From Arcicella lustrica (GTDB lineage: Bacteria; Bacteroidota; Bacteroidia; Cytophagales; Spirosomataceae): DNA of 64,000 nucleotides. The stretch spans positions 124,001 through 188,000 of the forward strand of contig NZ_JAYGIM010000009.1 in assembly GCF_034930985.1 (NCBI RefSeq). Reading direction: 5' to 3'. Under the pieces are notes generated by a model. That model saw only the letters and a program-made list of their open reading frames with translations. It was not told where the DNA came from and did no database searches. A program made the position numbers and the translations under genes. Below, piece by piece: positions 31,025 to 40,026 of the stretch (position 1 is its first letter; every line of letters begins with the position of its first letter).

Positions 31025-31801
31025 CTATTTTTTAGTTCCTTTAGGAAGATGATTACTATTACCTTTATTTGTGGGTAAATTAGTATTTTCCTTAATCATT
31101 ACCGGTTGCCTAACTATAACCTTTGATGGGTCAACCTTTGCAGGCTCATTCCTCGGAGGTTGGTTAGTTGGGGCATTTTGATTTGGTTGTTCATTTGCCA
31201 TTTTTAACTTTATTAAATTTTGTTGTTTTATTAAAGAATCAGTAATTATACTTTTAACTAGTTCAACTTTTTGTATTGGATCTTTATCTGAAGAAATTTT
31301 GAATGCAATACATATAATGTAAGGAAATAATCCAAACAAACAGTAAATTATGGATCGATAATTATGGTTACTTTTTTTATTGTTTACCGTAAAATTGTGT
31401 TCAACACTTTTTTCTAATTGAATCTTGTAAGATTCCTTTAAATATAAGTTTACCTCGTTTTCAGCAATTCCTTGTCTTATGTAATCTTCTCTTAATACTG
31501 TATAAAAAATTTTGGGCATCTCATTATATGCAATTTCTACAGGTATCAATAGTTTAATTGAATTATAGATTGATAACGCCAATGAAAGAATGAATGAAAG
31601 AAAAAAAAATGAATACCAACTTATTATGGATGATACACTAATTAAATATTGAATTAATTGAATTAAATATGCTGCATAAACTGTGTAGAAAAGCATAATG
31701 TATCCTATCCGAGATATAATCTGATTGTAACGTGAATATTCTTCATCTAATCTTTTTTGATTAAGTTCTATTTGATAATCTACATTTTCAAAGTCATTCA
31801 T
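31025..31801 (-). CDS. uncharacterised multi-pass membrane protein
   Basis: 258 residues from the ATG at 31801 (MNDFENVDYQIELNQKR); the frame opens 18 codons earlier. After a polar N-terminus come two close membrane segments (IMLFYTVYAAYLIQLIQYLI and FFFLSFILSLALSIYN), a long charged helical region, a third segment (SIIYCLFGLFPYIICIAF), then a soluble tail that becomes Pro/Asn/Gln-rich (NQNAPTNQPPRNEPAK). I do not recognise the family. It is very AT-rich compared with dnaK next to it and sits at the edge of the Rpn island, which hints at transfer. Two-membrane-segment effectors of defence systems can look like this, but nothing here proves that. Confidence 0.7.
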   Translation of the reverse strand: MNDFENVDYQIELNQKRLDEEYSRYNQIISRIGYIMLFYTVYAAYLIQLIQYLISVSSIISWYSFFFLSFILSLALSIYNSIKLLIPVEIAYNEMPKIFYTVLREDYIRQGIAENEVNLYLKESYKIQLEKSVEHNFTVNNKKSNHNYRSIIYCLFGLFPYIICIAFKISSDKDPIQKVELVKSIITDSLIKQQNLIKLKMANEQPNQNAPTNQPPRNEPAKVDPSKVIVRQPVMIKENTNLPTNKGNSNHLPKGTKK

Positions 31802-31954
31802 TTGTCGGTATATTATTAATTTATTTGCTTTTAATGTTGTGTTTTTGAAAGACAAATTTAAAAGAGTATTTCAAAAAAAAGTGCTACAAAATCTCCTTTC
31901 AACGAATTGAAAGAATTCCTAAAAGGAGATTTTATAACACTTATAATATATTTC

Positions 31955-31987
31955 TCAGCCGAAGACTGAAAGCCGATAGCCGACTAC
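31955..31987. repeat. 7-nt word array at the dnaK stop
   Basis: CTCAGC, CGAAGAC, TGAAAGC, CGATAGC, CGACTAC, ending directly at the dnaK stop codon (31988 on the minus strand). Same word family as in the leu cluster. Confidence 0.55.
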
Positions 31988-33895
31988 TTACTTCACTTCC
32001 TCAAAAGGAACATCTTCTGCTTGTGAAGAAGAGCCTGAATCAGCAGTTTGTTGTCCTGCATCTCCTGTTGGTTGAGCTCCTTCTGGGCTTCCTTGTGCAT
32101 ACATTTCTTGCGAAGCTGCTGCCCAAGCGTTGTTCAATTTTTCAAGTGCAGAATCAATAGAAGCTGCATCACGTGAAGCGTGTGCTGTTCTTAATTCTTC
32201 TAAAGCACCTTCAATCGCTGATTTGTTACCTGCTGATAATTTCTCACCGTACTCTTTCAATTGTTTTTCTGTTTGGAAAATCAATGAATCAGCCTGGTTA
32301 ATTTTTTCGATTTTTTCACGTTCAGCTTTATCTTCTGCTTCGTTAGCTTTCGCTTCTTGACGCATTTTTTCGATTTCAGCATCTGTCAAACCGCTTGAAG
32401 CTTCGATACGGATATTGCTTTCTTTTCCTGTTCCTTTATCTTTTGCAGATACATGAAGGATACCGTTAGCATCAATATCAAAAGTTACTTCTACTTGAGG
32501 AACGCCACGTGGTGCTGGTGGAATACCATCTAAGTGGAAACGTCCTAATGAACGGTTTTGAGTTGCTAATGGACGCTCACCTTGCAATACGTTCAATTCT
32601 ACTGAAGGTTGGTTGTCTGAAGCAGTCGAGAATGTTTCAGATTTCTTCGTAGGGATTGTAGTGTTAGCTTCGATTAATTTAGTGAAAACTCCACCCATTG
32701 TTTCGATACCTAACGATAAAGGAATAACGTCTAATAATAATACGTCTTTTACTTCACCAGTTAAAACACCACCTTGAACAGCCGCACCGATTGCTACAGC
32801 TTCGTCAGGGTTAACACCTTTTGAAGGTTTTCTTCCGAAGAATTTCTCTACTTCTTCTACTACTCTTGGAATACGAGTTGAACCACCTACCAAGATAACT
32901 TCGTTGATATCTGAATTTGTAAAGCCCGAATTTTTCATCGCACGTTTACAAGGCTCAAGCATTCTTTGAATTAATGAATCTGCCAATTGCTCAAATTTAG
33001 CACGAGATAAAGTACGTACTAAGTGTTTAGGCATACCGTCCACAGGGAAGATATATGGCAAGTTGATTTCTGTAGAAGCACTTGAAGATAATTCTACTTT
33101 TGCTTTTTCAGCAGCTTCTTTCAAACGTTGAAGAGCCATTGCATCTTTACGCAAATCAACACCTTCGTCGTTTTTAAATTCGTTTGCTAACCATTCGATG
33201 ATTACTTGGTCGAAGTCGTCACCACCTAAGTGAGTATCACCGTCAGTTGACTTTACTTCAAATACGCCATCACCCAATTCTAACACTGAAATATCGAAAG
33301 TACCACCACCTAAGTCGAATACAGCGATTTTCATATCTTTACCGCCTTTGTCAAGACCGTAAGCTAAAGCTGCCGCAGTAGGTTCGTTGATGATACGTTT
33401 TACTTCTAAACCTGCAATTTGTCCAGCTTCTTTCGTAGCCTGACGTTCTGCATCATTAAAATATGCTGGAACAGTAATAACGGCTTCAGTAACAGTCTGT
33501 CCAAGATAATCTTCGGCAGTTTGTTTCATTTTTGTTAAAATCTGAGCCGAAATTTCTTGTGGCGTATAAAGACGGTCGCCGATGCGAACACGTGGAGTAT
33601 CGTTTGAACCTTGCTCAACAGTATAAGCAATTGTTTTTAGTTCGCTTCCTACTTCTGTATAACGTTTACCCATGAAACGTTTGATAGAAGAAACTGTGTT
33701 TTTAGGATTAGTGATAGCCTGGCGTTTGGCAGCGTCACCTACTTTACGTTCACCGTTACCATTATCTAAGAATGCAACGATTGAAGGTGTAGTACGACGA
33801 CCTTCTGAGTTAGCGATTACGACTGGCTCGTTACCTTCCATTACAGCTACGCAAGAGTTGGTTGTTCCTAAGTCAATACCGATAATTTTTCCCAT
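31988..33895 (-). CDS. dnaK: molecular chaperone DnaK (Hsp70)
   Basis: 635 residues, the standard length. ATPase domain signatures: GIDLGTTNSCVAVMEGNEPV, the phosphate loop AVFDLGGGTFDISVLELGDG, VILVGGSTRIPRVVEEVEKFFG. A linker DVLLLDVIPLSLGIETMGG leads to the substrate-binding domain (RSLGRFHLDGIPPAPRGVPQ). A Gly/Gln/Ser-rich tail ends DVPFEEVK, close to the family EEVD-like end. Folding and stress protection in the cytoplasm. No grpE or dnaJ is adjacent. I see no CIRCE element in the upstream region. Confidence 0.98.
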   Translation of the reverse strand: MGKIIGIDLGTTNSCVAVMEGNEPVVIANSEGRRTTPSIVAFLDNGNGERKVGDAAKRQAITNPKNTVSSIKRFMGKRYTEVGSELKTIAYTVEQGSNDTPRVRIGDRLYTPQEISAQILTKMKQTAEDYLGQTVTEAVITVPAYFNDAERQATKEAGQIAGLEVKRIINEPTAAALAYGLDKGGKDMKIAVFDLGGGTFDISVLELGDGVFEVKSTDGDTHLGGDDFDQVIIEWLANEFKNDEGVDLRKDAMALQRLKEAAEKAKVELSSSASTEINLPYIFPVDGMPKHLVRTLSRAKFEQLADSLIQRMLEPCKRAMKNSGFTNSDINEVILVGGSTRIPRVVEEVEKFFGRKPSKGVNPDEAVAIGAAVQGGVLTGEVKDVLLLDVIPLSLGIETMGGVFTKLIEANTTIPTKKSETFSTASDNQPSVELNVLQGERPLATQNRSLGRFHLDGIPPAPRGVPQVEVTFDIDANGILHVSAKDKGTGKESNIRIEASSGLTDAEIEKMRQEAKANEAEDKAEREKIEKINQADSLIFQTEKQLKEYGEKLSAGNKSAIEGALEELRTAHASRDAASIDSALEKLNNAWAAASQEMYAQGSPEGAQPTGDAGQQTADSGSSSQAEDVPFEEVK

Positions 33896-34184
33896 TTTTA
33901 ATTTTAATTAAGTATATGAATAAGATTTTTAATTTTACAATAAAGAGGCTTACAAGAATGTTTACCTATTTTTGTTCTTCTGTTTAAGTATTGATTCTTT
34001 AAAATCATTGCATCAACAGATAGAGATTTCCTTACTTTCAACAATCTTAATGCCAGTAGTTTTTTTAGCGATTTTTTGTGCCATAATGGCAGAACTGCTT
34101 TTTTTATTGTCATACTAGCAGATAATATTTTTTAAAACTGACAAAATACCATTTAAAACAGCAATAATATTTAAGAGATTTACC

Positions 34185-35102
34185 ATGAAAATATACATCC
34201 ATACCAAATTTGAAACCAGTGAAGTTTTGGTCATTAAAGAACAATTAGCTGGAAAATACGAATTACTAATCGGAGAAGAAATTTTGCCAGAAAATAGAGA
34301 AGAACAATTTCTAAGTGCAGACATTTGTTTGGGAAATGTGCCTTTGGCTTGGGCTCAAAAAACTAGTAAATTACAATGGCTTCAATTACATTCTGCTGGA
34401 CTTGACCCTTACCAACAATTAGAAAATTATACTTTTAAAATCACGAATTTGAAAGGATTTTTTGGACAATCTGTAGCGGAAACAGCTGTAGCTGGGATTT
34501 TAGCAATGTATCGTGGTGTAGCATATTTATCCAAGCTTCAAACCGAAGCTAAATGGATTGGTACTCCTTTGCGATCAAGTTTACATTTATTGAATAATGC
34601 CAAAGTACTGGTTTTGGGTGCTGGGGCTATCGGACAAAAAGTAAAGGATTTATTAGTCGGTTTTAATTGCGAAACCACCGTGTTGGATTCTAAAACGGTC
34701 GTGAATTTGGATGCGTACTTGCCTACAACTGATATTTTAGTAGCTACTTTGCCCGAAACGCCCGAAACCATTGGCTTACTGAGCAAAACCAGATTACAAA
34801 TGCTAAAACCGTCTGCGCTTTTTGTGAATGTGGGAAGAGGTTCGGCGGTGGATGAAGAAGCTTTGATTGAAATATTGAAAAATAATCAAATTTACGGAGC
34901 TGTTTTAGATGTAACAGCAAAAGAACCGATTCCTGTTGAACATCCACTTTGGCAAATGCATAATGTTTTGCTAACACAACATACTTCTGGAGGCTGGGCT
35001 GAGGAAAATCTTGATAAAATTAAGTTTTTTATTGATAACCTTGAAAGATTTGAGAAAGGTGAAACTTTGGTAAATATTGCTAATTTAGCACGTGGGTATT
35101 AA
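34185..35102 (+). CDS. D-isomer-specific 2-hydroxyacid dehydrogenase family protein
   Basis: 305 residues, NAD-dependent oxidoreductase of the D-2-hydroxyacid family. Seen: the nucleotide-binding VLVLGAGAIGQKV, the catalytic Arg in FVNVGRGSAVDEEAL, the Glu in AVLDVTAKEPIP and the His in LTQHTSGGW. The N-terminal catalytic half is short. The substrate (glyoxylate, hydroxypyruvate or another 2-oxoacid) cannot be told. It stands between dnaK and the universal stress genes, with a very strong terminator after it. Confidence 0.88.
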   Translation: MKIYIHTKFETSEVLVIKEQLAGKYELLIGEEILPENREEQFLSADICLGNVPLAWAQKTSKLQWLQLHSAGLDPYQQLENYTFKITNLKGFFGQSVAETAVAGILAMYRGVAYLSKLQTEAKWIGTPLRSSLHLLNNAKVLVLGAGAIGQKVKDLLVGFNCETTVLDSKTVVNLDAYLPTTDILVATLPETPETIGLLSKTRLQMLKPSALFVNVGRGSAVDEEALIEILKNNQIYGAVLDVTAKEPIPVEHPLWQMHNVLLTQHTSGGWAEENLDKIKFFIDNLERFEKGETLVNIANLARGY

Positions 35103-35110
35103 TGAAAAAT

Positions 35111-35167
35111 AAACAAGAGTCATCCCGAATTTTAAAATCACAAAATTCGGGATGACTCTTGTTTTTA
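35111..35167. terminator. strong bidirectional terminator
   Basis: 23-bp perfect inverted repeat (35111-35133 and 35142-35164) with core GAGTCATCCCGAATTTT, an 8-nt loop and T-rich ends on both strands, between convergent genes. Confidence 0.92.
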
Positions 35168-35168
35168 T

Positions 35169-36074
35169 TTACTGTTTATCATGATTCTCATTGACCAATT
35201 CTTTCTCTGTTACTAAAGTACTTTCTTGTGGTCTTATCGACAAAATAGGAATTTTAGCATGATTTAGTACTTGTTGAGCGAAAGGACCAACAAAATAATC
35301 TTCGATAGAGTAATTGAAATCTGCTGTAATAATCATTAAATCGACTTCTAATTCATCCGATTTCTTCAGTGCCGTGTAAGCAAGTGAATCCGTGTAAGAA
35401 AAAATAGAATAACCTTTGATGTTGTCTTCTATCAATTTTTCATTCAAAGTCTTTAATTCTTGGTCTAAATAATTTGTTTTTTTCGCACTGTCGTTATCCA
35501 ATAAAGCCAGAATGACGAGTTCGGATTGATGTTTCGCAATAATTTTTTTGGCGAATTCATACTTGTGCAAAGCATTCGGAATTGTACGCACTGGGAAAAG
35601 TACTTTTTCAAAATTTCTCCATTTTTTACCAGTCGGAATTGTGAGTACTGGGCAAGATGATTTTTTACTTACCTCAAAGGCATTCGTTCCCATAAAAAAT
35701 GATTTGAAACCAGAAATGCCATGCGTGCCCATCACTATCATATCAGCCGAAATTTGTTCAGCGATGTGGATGATTTCTCTGACTACTTCTCCAACAACAC
35801 AATGGAAATAAACATTTAATTGCTCTTTTTCAGCAATTGAATCAGCTAATTTTGCCAATTTCCTTTTTTCTCGTTGAATAATACTTTCTCGACTTAAATC
35901 CAGTTCTAATCCATTTTCACTGATACTCAAATAAGTATCAGGGTCGATGATATGCAATAAATGAAGTGTTGATTGATAATTGTGACTCAAATTGACAACA
36001 TAATCCAGTGCATTTAATGATGTTTTACTGTAGTCAATAGGAACTAAAATGTTGTTGATACTAAGATTTTCCAT
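35169..36074 (-). CDS. universal stress protein, tandem Usp domains
   Basis: 301 residues with two Usp domains. The first begins INNILVPIDYSKTSLNALDYV and has the ATP-binding loop VMGTHGISGFKSFFMGTNA. The second (about residues 155-290, from KWRNFEKVLFPVRTIPNALHKYEFA) ends with GPFAQQVLNHAKIPILSIRP but lacks a clean nucleotide loop. A paralogue lies 90 bp upstream on the same strand. Such tandem Usp proteins respond to stress or energy limitation. Confidence 0.9.
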   Translation of the reverse strand: MENLSINNILVPIDYSKTSLNALDYVVNLSHNYQSTLHLLHIIDPDTYLSISENGLELDLSRESIIQREKRKLAKLADSIAEKEQLNVYFHCVVGEVVREIIHIAEQISADMIVMGTHGISGFKSFFMGTNAFEVSKKSSCPVLTIPTGKKWRNFEKVLFPVRTIPNALHKYEFAKKIIAKHQSELVILALLDNDSAKKTNYLDQELKTLNEKLIEDNIKGYSIFSYTDSLAYTALKKSDELEVDLMIITADFNYSIEDYFVGPFAQQVLNHAKIPILSIRPQESTLVTEKELVNENHDKQ

Positions 36075-36163
36075 GACTTTAGAAATTTAAGGTGGTATTA
36101 ATCACTCTGAGGATAATTTGATAATTAAATTATAACTAATTAATGGTTCTTATGCATATTTTA

Positions 36164-37090
36164 TTATATAATTCCAAGCATTGATGCAGGATAATGATTA
36201 TCATGACTATCCACTGAACTAATATCGGTATTTTTTGAAGATTTCGAACGAATTGACAAAACGGGTACTCTTGCATAATGCAGGATTTGCTTTGCAAATG
36301 GGCCTATTACATAATCTTGAATCTGACGGTCGATTGTAGCAGTGATAATCAGTAAATCAGCCATGAAATCACTTGTTTTTTCAAGTACTTTTTCTGCTAC
36401 AGAATTACAGTAATAATAGTAGGTCTGTGCTTCCATTTTATCTTCTTTGAGTTTTTTATTAAGTTGTGCCGTTTCTGAATTGAGCATTTCAAAGCTTTTT
36501 TTATCGGCATTATCTAATAAACCTATCACCACTAATTCGGCATTGTTTTCACGAACAATATTTCTGGCTAAATCATATTTTTCTAAAGCGCCTTCTACAG
36601 GACGAATTGGGTAAACCACTGTTTTGAAAGCTTCAAATTTTTGATGAGATGGAATGGTAAGTACTGGACAAAAAGCATTTTTCAGTACATTAAATGTATT
36701 TGAGCCAATCAAAAATTCACTAATACCTGATAAACCATGTTTTCCCATAATGATTAAATCTGCATAAAAATCAACAGCCGCTCTTACTATTTCTGAATGC
36801 ACCAAGCCAGTTCTGATAAATGCTCTGCAATCAATAAATTCTTCGTGGGTTATTTTATCTGCTAATTTTCTAAGATTGGTATGATGAGTATCGAGGTGAT
36901 CTTGCAAATTAGCATCATTAATCATCTTACCATCATCAATATCTAACAATGGATTAATATTGACAATGTGCAACAAAATTAATTGTGCTTGTTGACCTTT
37001 CGCTACTTCAATAGCGGTGTGAAGGGCATTCATAGATGAATCGCTAAAGTCAATCGGAACAAGTATTTTCTGAACTGCTAATGTATCCAT
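36164..37090 (-). CDS. universal stress protein, tandem Usp domains (paralogue)
   Basis: 308 residues from the ATG at 37090 (MDTLAVQKILVPIDFSDSS); the frame opens at 37150 but the extra 20 residues are not Usp-like. Domain 1 has ILVPIDFSDSSMNALHTAIEVA and the ATP loop MGKHGLSGISEFLIGSNTF. Domain 2 ends GPFAKQILHYARVPVLSIRS, with a variant loop. Paralogous to the 35169 gene. Direct repeats with exact 11-bp spacing lie 80-125 bp upstream (37171-37214), suggesting control by an OmpR-type regulator. Confidence 0.9.
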   Translation of the reverse strand: MDTLAVQKILVPIDFSDSSMNALHTAIEVAKGQQAQLILLHIVNINPLLDIDDGKMINDANLQDHLDTHHTNLRKLADKITHEEFIDCRAFIRTGLVHSEIVRAAVDFYADLIIMGKHGLSGISEFLIGSNTFNVLKNAFCPVLTIPSHQKFEAFKTVVYPIRPVEGALEKYDLARNIVRENNAELVVIGLLDNADKKSFEMLNSETAQLNKKLKEDKMEAQTYYYYCNSVAEKVLEKTSDFMADLLIITATIDRQIQDYVIGPFAKQILHYARVPVLSIRSKSSKNTDISSVDSHDNHYPASMLGII

Positions 37091-37170
37091 AATTGTATGA
37101 GTTTTAGGTTGGAAAATAATTAAACGATGAGGTAAAAACCGTTTTGACAATGCAAATTTGAAACTCGCAA

Positions 37171-37214
37171 CTTAATGACAGCTTAATCTAAGATTAGAAT
37201 TTGCTTAGAAAATA
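37171..37214 (-). promoter_or_regulatory. 11-bp-phased direct repeats upstream of the Usp gene
   Basis: Plus-strand reading: CTTAATGACAG, CTTAATCTAAG, ATTAGAATTTG, CTTAGAAAATA, four contiguous 11-mers. On the minus strand the core is ATTAAG repeated at 11 bp. Similar to the boxes at 53886 and 56041. Confidence 0.45.
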
Positions 37215-37369
37215 ATTTTATTACGATTTCAAAATAAAGCAGATAGAATGTCCGTTTTTTATTTGATTAACCACTTAATAAGCATTAATTCATACTCTTT
37301 CATCTTTGAAAAAACGTTTCCTTTTAACATCAAAATTTTTCTAAAATCCTTCTGAATACATAGCATTAT

Positions 37370-37468
37370 ATGCAAAAGTATTATTTACAAGATGGTCGGA
37401 TTGAAGAAAATAGCATTGCAGTATTCGATTTAAAACAACGTTTAATAAAGAAAGAGTATGAAAACTAA
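37370..37468 (+). CDS. possible 32-residue ORF overlapping the next start
   Basis: An ATG at 37370 opens a 32-codon frame (MQKYYLQDGRIEENSIAVFD, then a basic end) that stops at 37468, overlapping the ATG of the secreted protein gene at 37458 by 11 nt. The arrangement suits translational coupling. The peptide looks plausible but I do not recognise it and cannot test conservation. Confidence 0.3.
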   Translation: MQKYYLQDGRIEENSIAVFDLKQRLIKKEYEN

Positions 37469-38753
37469 CATGATTTTTGGTGGCATAGCCACTAGAAGAA
37501 TCGCACAATTGCGTTGGATTCTTCCTACTTCATTATTAATGGCAATTATATTATCCATTAATATCAATGCTTTTAGCCAGACCAATCAACTTGAAACTGA
37601 TAAAGGAATGCAAAATTCTGTAGCATCCTATGATTCAGATGTGCGTCAGGCAATTTTATTGGTGAGTCAATTTCCACAAACACTTTCACAATTACAGCAA
37701 GAGAAAAACCAAACACAAGCTTCTTTTCAAGGACTCATCAGTGATTTCAGTCAGAAAAAACAAGGCTGGTTTTATGAGCTTACTCGTTTCCCTGAATTAG
37801 CGCATACTTTAGCTACATTGCCAGCTGGACAAAGCAGAGATGACATCAAAAAACTATTACCTAATAATGACGAAAACCTAGAAACTGCCGCTTGGCGTTT
37901 GTATCGTCATCACAAAGAGGATTTAATTGAAGCTGATAAATTAAATCTTCAAGCCCAAGAAAGTTTTAATAAAGCGATTCAAAATTTGGATAGTCCAACC
38001 CAAGGTGCTTTCAAAAAACTGTTTCAATATCCAGATGTATTGGCTTTATTGACAGATAATCTTGATTTGACGACTAAATTAGGGCAACAATATCTAGCTG
38101 ATAAAGAAGGTTTGACAAGCCAATTGGCAAGTTTGCACGATAGTTTGATGATACAAAATCAAGCGCAAATGGCAGCTTATAAAAAAGAATTGGAAAACAA
38201 TCCTCAAGCAAAACAAGAGTTGAATCAAGCTGCGAAAGATTTTGCAAGAAGTAACGGCTATATTTTACCAAACGGACAAGTAGTTTATAATGGTAATTAT
38301 GGCTACGCTAATCCATATTCTTATTGGTTTGGTTATCCATATTGGTATGGTTCAGCACTTTGGTATCCAGGTGCTTATTGGGGAAGTTTCGGTTTGTCTT
38401 ATGGTTTTGGCGGTTTTGGTTTTAGTGCTTTCCCTGCCTATGGTTTTTCTAACTGGTTTTATAATGGAGGATATTACATGAACTACCCATATTTATATAA
38501 CCATTTTGGAAATTATTATCGTAACGTAATCGTTCGCCAGCCACGATATGTGAATAATGGTATGGTAGCTGGCTCACGTAATTATTATGATGCTTATAGA
38601 AGCAATGGAAATTATAATCGTGGTAATCAAAACTACCGACAAAGTAATAATTCTTACAATAGTTTTCAGAACAGAAGCTATAGTGGAGGAAATAGAAGTA
38701 GCTTTGGAGGTGGCGGAGGAAGAAGTTTTAGTGGTGGGGGACGTCGTCGCTAA
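37458..38753 (+). CDS. secreted protein with Gly/Tyr/Asn-rich C-terminus
   Basis: 431 residues. A long positively charged start and hydrophobic stretch (LPTSLLMAIILSININAFSQ) form a signal peptide. Residues about 60-270 are helical with Gln-rich and Leu-rich segments (DVRQAILLVSQFPQTLSQLQ, RFPELAHTLATLP, YPDVLALLTDNLDLTTKLG). From about 280 the chain becomes low-complexity: Gly/Tyr/Trp/Phe-rich (YANPYSYWFGYPYWYG), then Asn/Arg/Ser-rich and ending in poly-Gly with RRR. Such tails favour surface adhesion or phase separation, but the function is unknown. Divergent from the Usp genes; a good terminator follows. Confidence 0.8.
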   Translation: MKTNMIFGGIATRRIAQLRWILPTSLLMAIILSININAFSQTNQLETDKGMQNSVASYDSDVRQAILLVSQFPQTLSQLQQEKNQTQASFQGLISDFSQKKQGWFYELTRFPELAHTLATLPAGQSRDDIKKLLPNNDENLETAAWRLYRHHKEDLIEADKLNLQAQESFNKAIQNLDSPTQGAFKKLFQYPDVLALLTDNLDLTTKLGQQYLADKEGLTSQLASLHDSLMIQNQAQMAAYKKELENNPQAKQELNQAAKDFARSNGYILPNGQVVYNGNYGYANPYSYWFGYPYWYGSALWYPGAYWGSFGLSYGFGGFGFSAFPAYGFSNWFYNGGYYMNYPYLYNHFGNYYRNVIVRQPRYVNNGMVAGSRNYYDAYRSNGNYNRGNQNYRQSNNSYNSFQNRSYSGGNRSSFGGGGGRSFSGGGRRR

Positions 38754-38756
38754 AAA

Positions 38757-38796
38757 CAAAAAAGGTGTTGCTGAATTCGGCAACACCTTTTTTGTT
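38757..38796. terminator. bidirectional terminator
   Basis: AAAAAAGGTGTTGC / GCAACACCTTTTTT with a short loop, between convergent genes. Confidence 0.9.
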
Positions 38797-38805
38797 GAAA
38801 TACTA

Positions 38806-39831
38806 TTAATTGATTTTTAAAACGATATGTTTAATGTTTTTTCGATTAGCCGTATAAGTAATATGTACCAATCCGTCTGCACTTTGAATAATGGCTGGAT
38901 AGCTAAATTCGCCTTCTTTTTCATCTTCTAAAGTATAAACTTCTTGCCAATCTGTACCATTTTTTGAAATAGCTACATTTAATTTATAGCGACCATTAAA
39001 CCAATCTGCTCCTTTTTTAAGTGGATTATACACTAATACTTGTAAACCATTTTTTAAAGTAGTAGCATCTGTTCCAGAATTGGGATTGGGCAAATTTGTA
39101 AGCGTTAATGGCGACCAAGTATTTCCATTGTCACTCGACCAAGTTTGTACAATGGCATTTTGGCGTGAGCGACAAAGTAACTGTAATTTATTGCCTGAGT
39201 ACTGTAAAATACTTGGTTGAATTACACCAAAAGTATCGCAAGCGATGTTGATTTTTTTGAAGGTTTTGGCATTTTTATCTGACTTTTCAAGATGAATATT
39301 CCATACTTTTTCATCCAAACTTTCAGTACTTGAAGGAAATAAAATTTCTCCGTTGGCTAATTGAAAAGGCTTGTTTTTGATTGGCCCTAATATTCCTTCT
39401 GGAAGCTTTTCTGCTTTGGTCCAATGTTTGCCATTGTCGTCAGAAGTCATTTTCATTCCCCACCATTCTCTTGGGTTTTTGCCTACTTTATAAAAAAGTA
39501 AAAGTTTACCTGCTTTGGTTTTGAACAAAACTGGATTCCAACAAGGGTATCTTAGTGTATCGTTGATAATGCCATTTGCAATTTGTTTGGCTTCGCTCCA
39601 TTTGCCTTTTTCGTTGGTAGCAATCCAAATGCCAACGTCGGGGCTACTTTCATACTTTCCGCCAAACCATGAAGCCATAAAGGTATTTTTAGATAACTCA
39701 ACAATTGTGGAAGCATGACAAGCAGGAGTAGGAGGGACAGCAAAAATATTTTCAGTCTTCACCAATGTTGCTTTCGGTTGCGAAAACATACTGAACGAAA
39801 AACATAAGAAAAGTAAGGTTAGGGGTTTCAT
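38806..39831 (-). CDS. sialidase-like (BNR-repeat) secreted protein
   Basis: 341 residues with a signal peptide (ending MFSQPKA). A six-bladed-propeller-like body of the BNR_2/exo-alpha-sialidase type follows: Asp-box-like words SDDNGKHWTKAE and SSDNGNTWSPLT, the Arg-containing DTLRYPCWNPVLF, and FSYPAIIQSADGLVHITYT. I do not see all sialidase catalytic residues with certainty, so it may act on another sugar. It lies before two GH29 fucosidases on the same strand (separated by a 269-bp spacer), suggesting processing of fucosylated or sialylated glycans. Confidence 0.8.
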   Translation of the reverse strand: MKPLTLLFLCFSFSMFSQPKATLVKTENIFAVPPTPACHASTIVELSKNTFMASWFGGKYESSPDVGIWIATNEKGKWSEAKQIANGIINDTLRYPCWNPVLFKTKAGKLLLFYKVGKNPREWWGMKMTSDDNGKHWTKAEKLPEGILGPIKNKPFQLANGEILFPSSTESLDEKVWNIHLEKSDKNAKTFKKINIACDTFGVIQPSILQYSGNKLQLLCRSRQNAIVQTWSSDNGNTWSPLTLTNLPNPNSGTDATTLKNGLQVLVYNPLKKGADWFNGRYKLNVAISKNGTDWQEVYTLEDEKEGEFSYPAIIQSADGLVHITYTANRKNIKHIVLKIN

Positions 39832-39840
39832 ATATAATTG

Positions 39841-39911
39841 TTAATGAGTGAGTTAGTGATTGAGTGATTTTAAATAGTTGTGAATTAGTGAGTTAGTGAT
39901 TGAGTGATTAT
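39841..39911. repeat. 8-nt word array
   Basis: Words GTGAGTTA, GTGATTGA, GTGATTTT, GTGAATTA, GTGAGTTA, GTGATTGA, in the spacer between the fucosidase and sialidase-like genes. Related to the words at 21826. Confidence 0.5.
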
Positions 39912-40026
39912 TTTATTAAGAGTGATTTTTTATATCATTGACAAAGAATACAATAACTCTGTGAAACTCTTAAAACTCCGCTAAACTCTGTGTAATCAAT
40001 TTATTCACTGAACATCATTTTGTAGC

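Noticed and set aside
31988..34113. CIRCE/HrcA site before dnaK
   Set aside because: No TTAGCACTC-N9-GAGTGCTAA-like inverted repeat is present upstream of dnaK.
38574..38820. Ser/Thr/Ile- and Val/Glu-rich ORFs on both strands
   Set aside because: Shadows of the low-complexity end of the Gly/Tyr-rich secreted protein.
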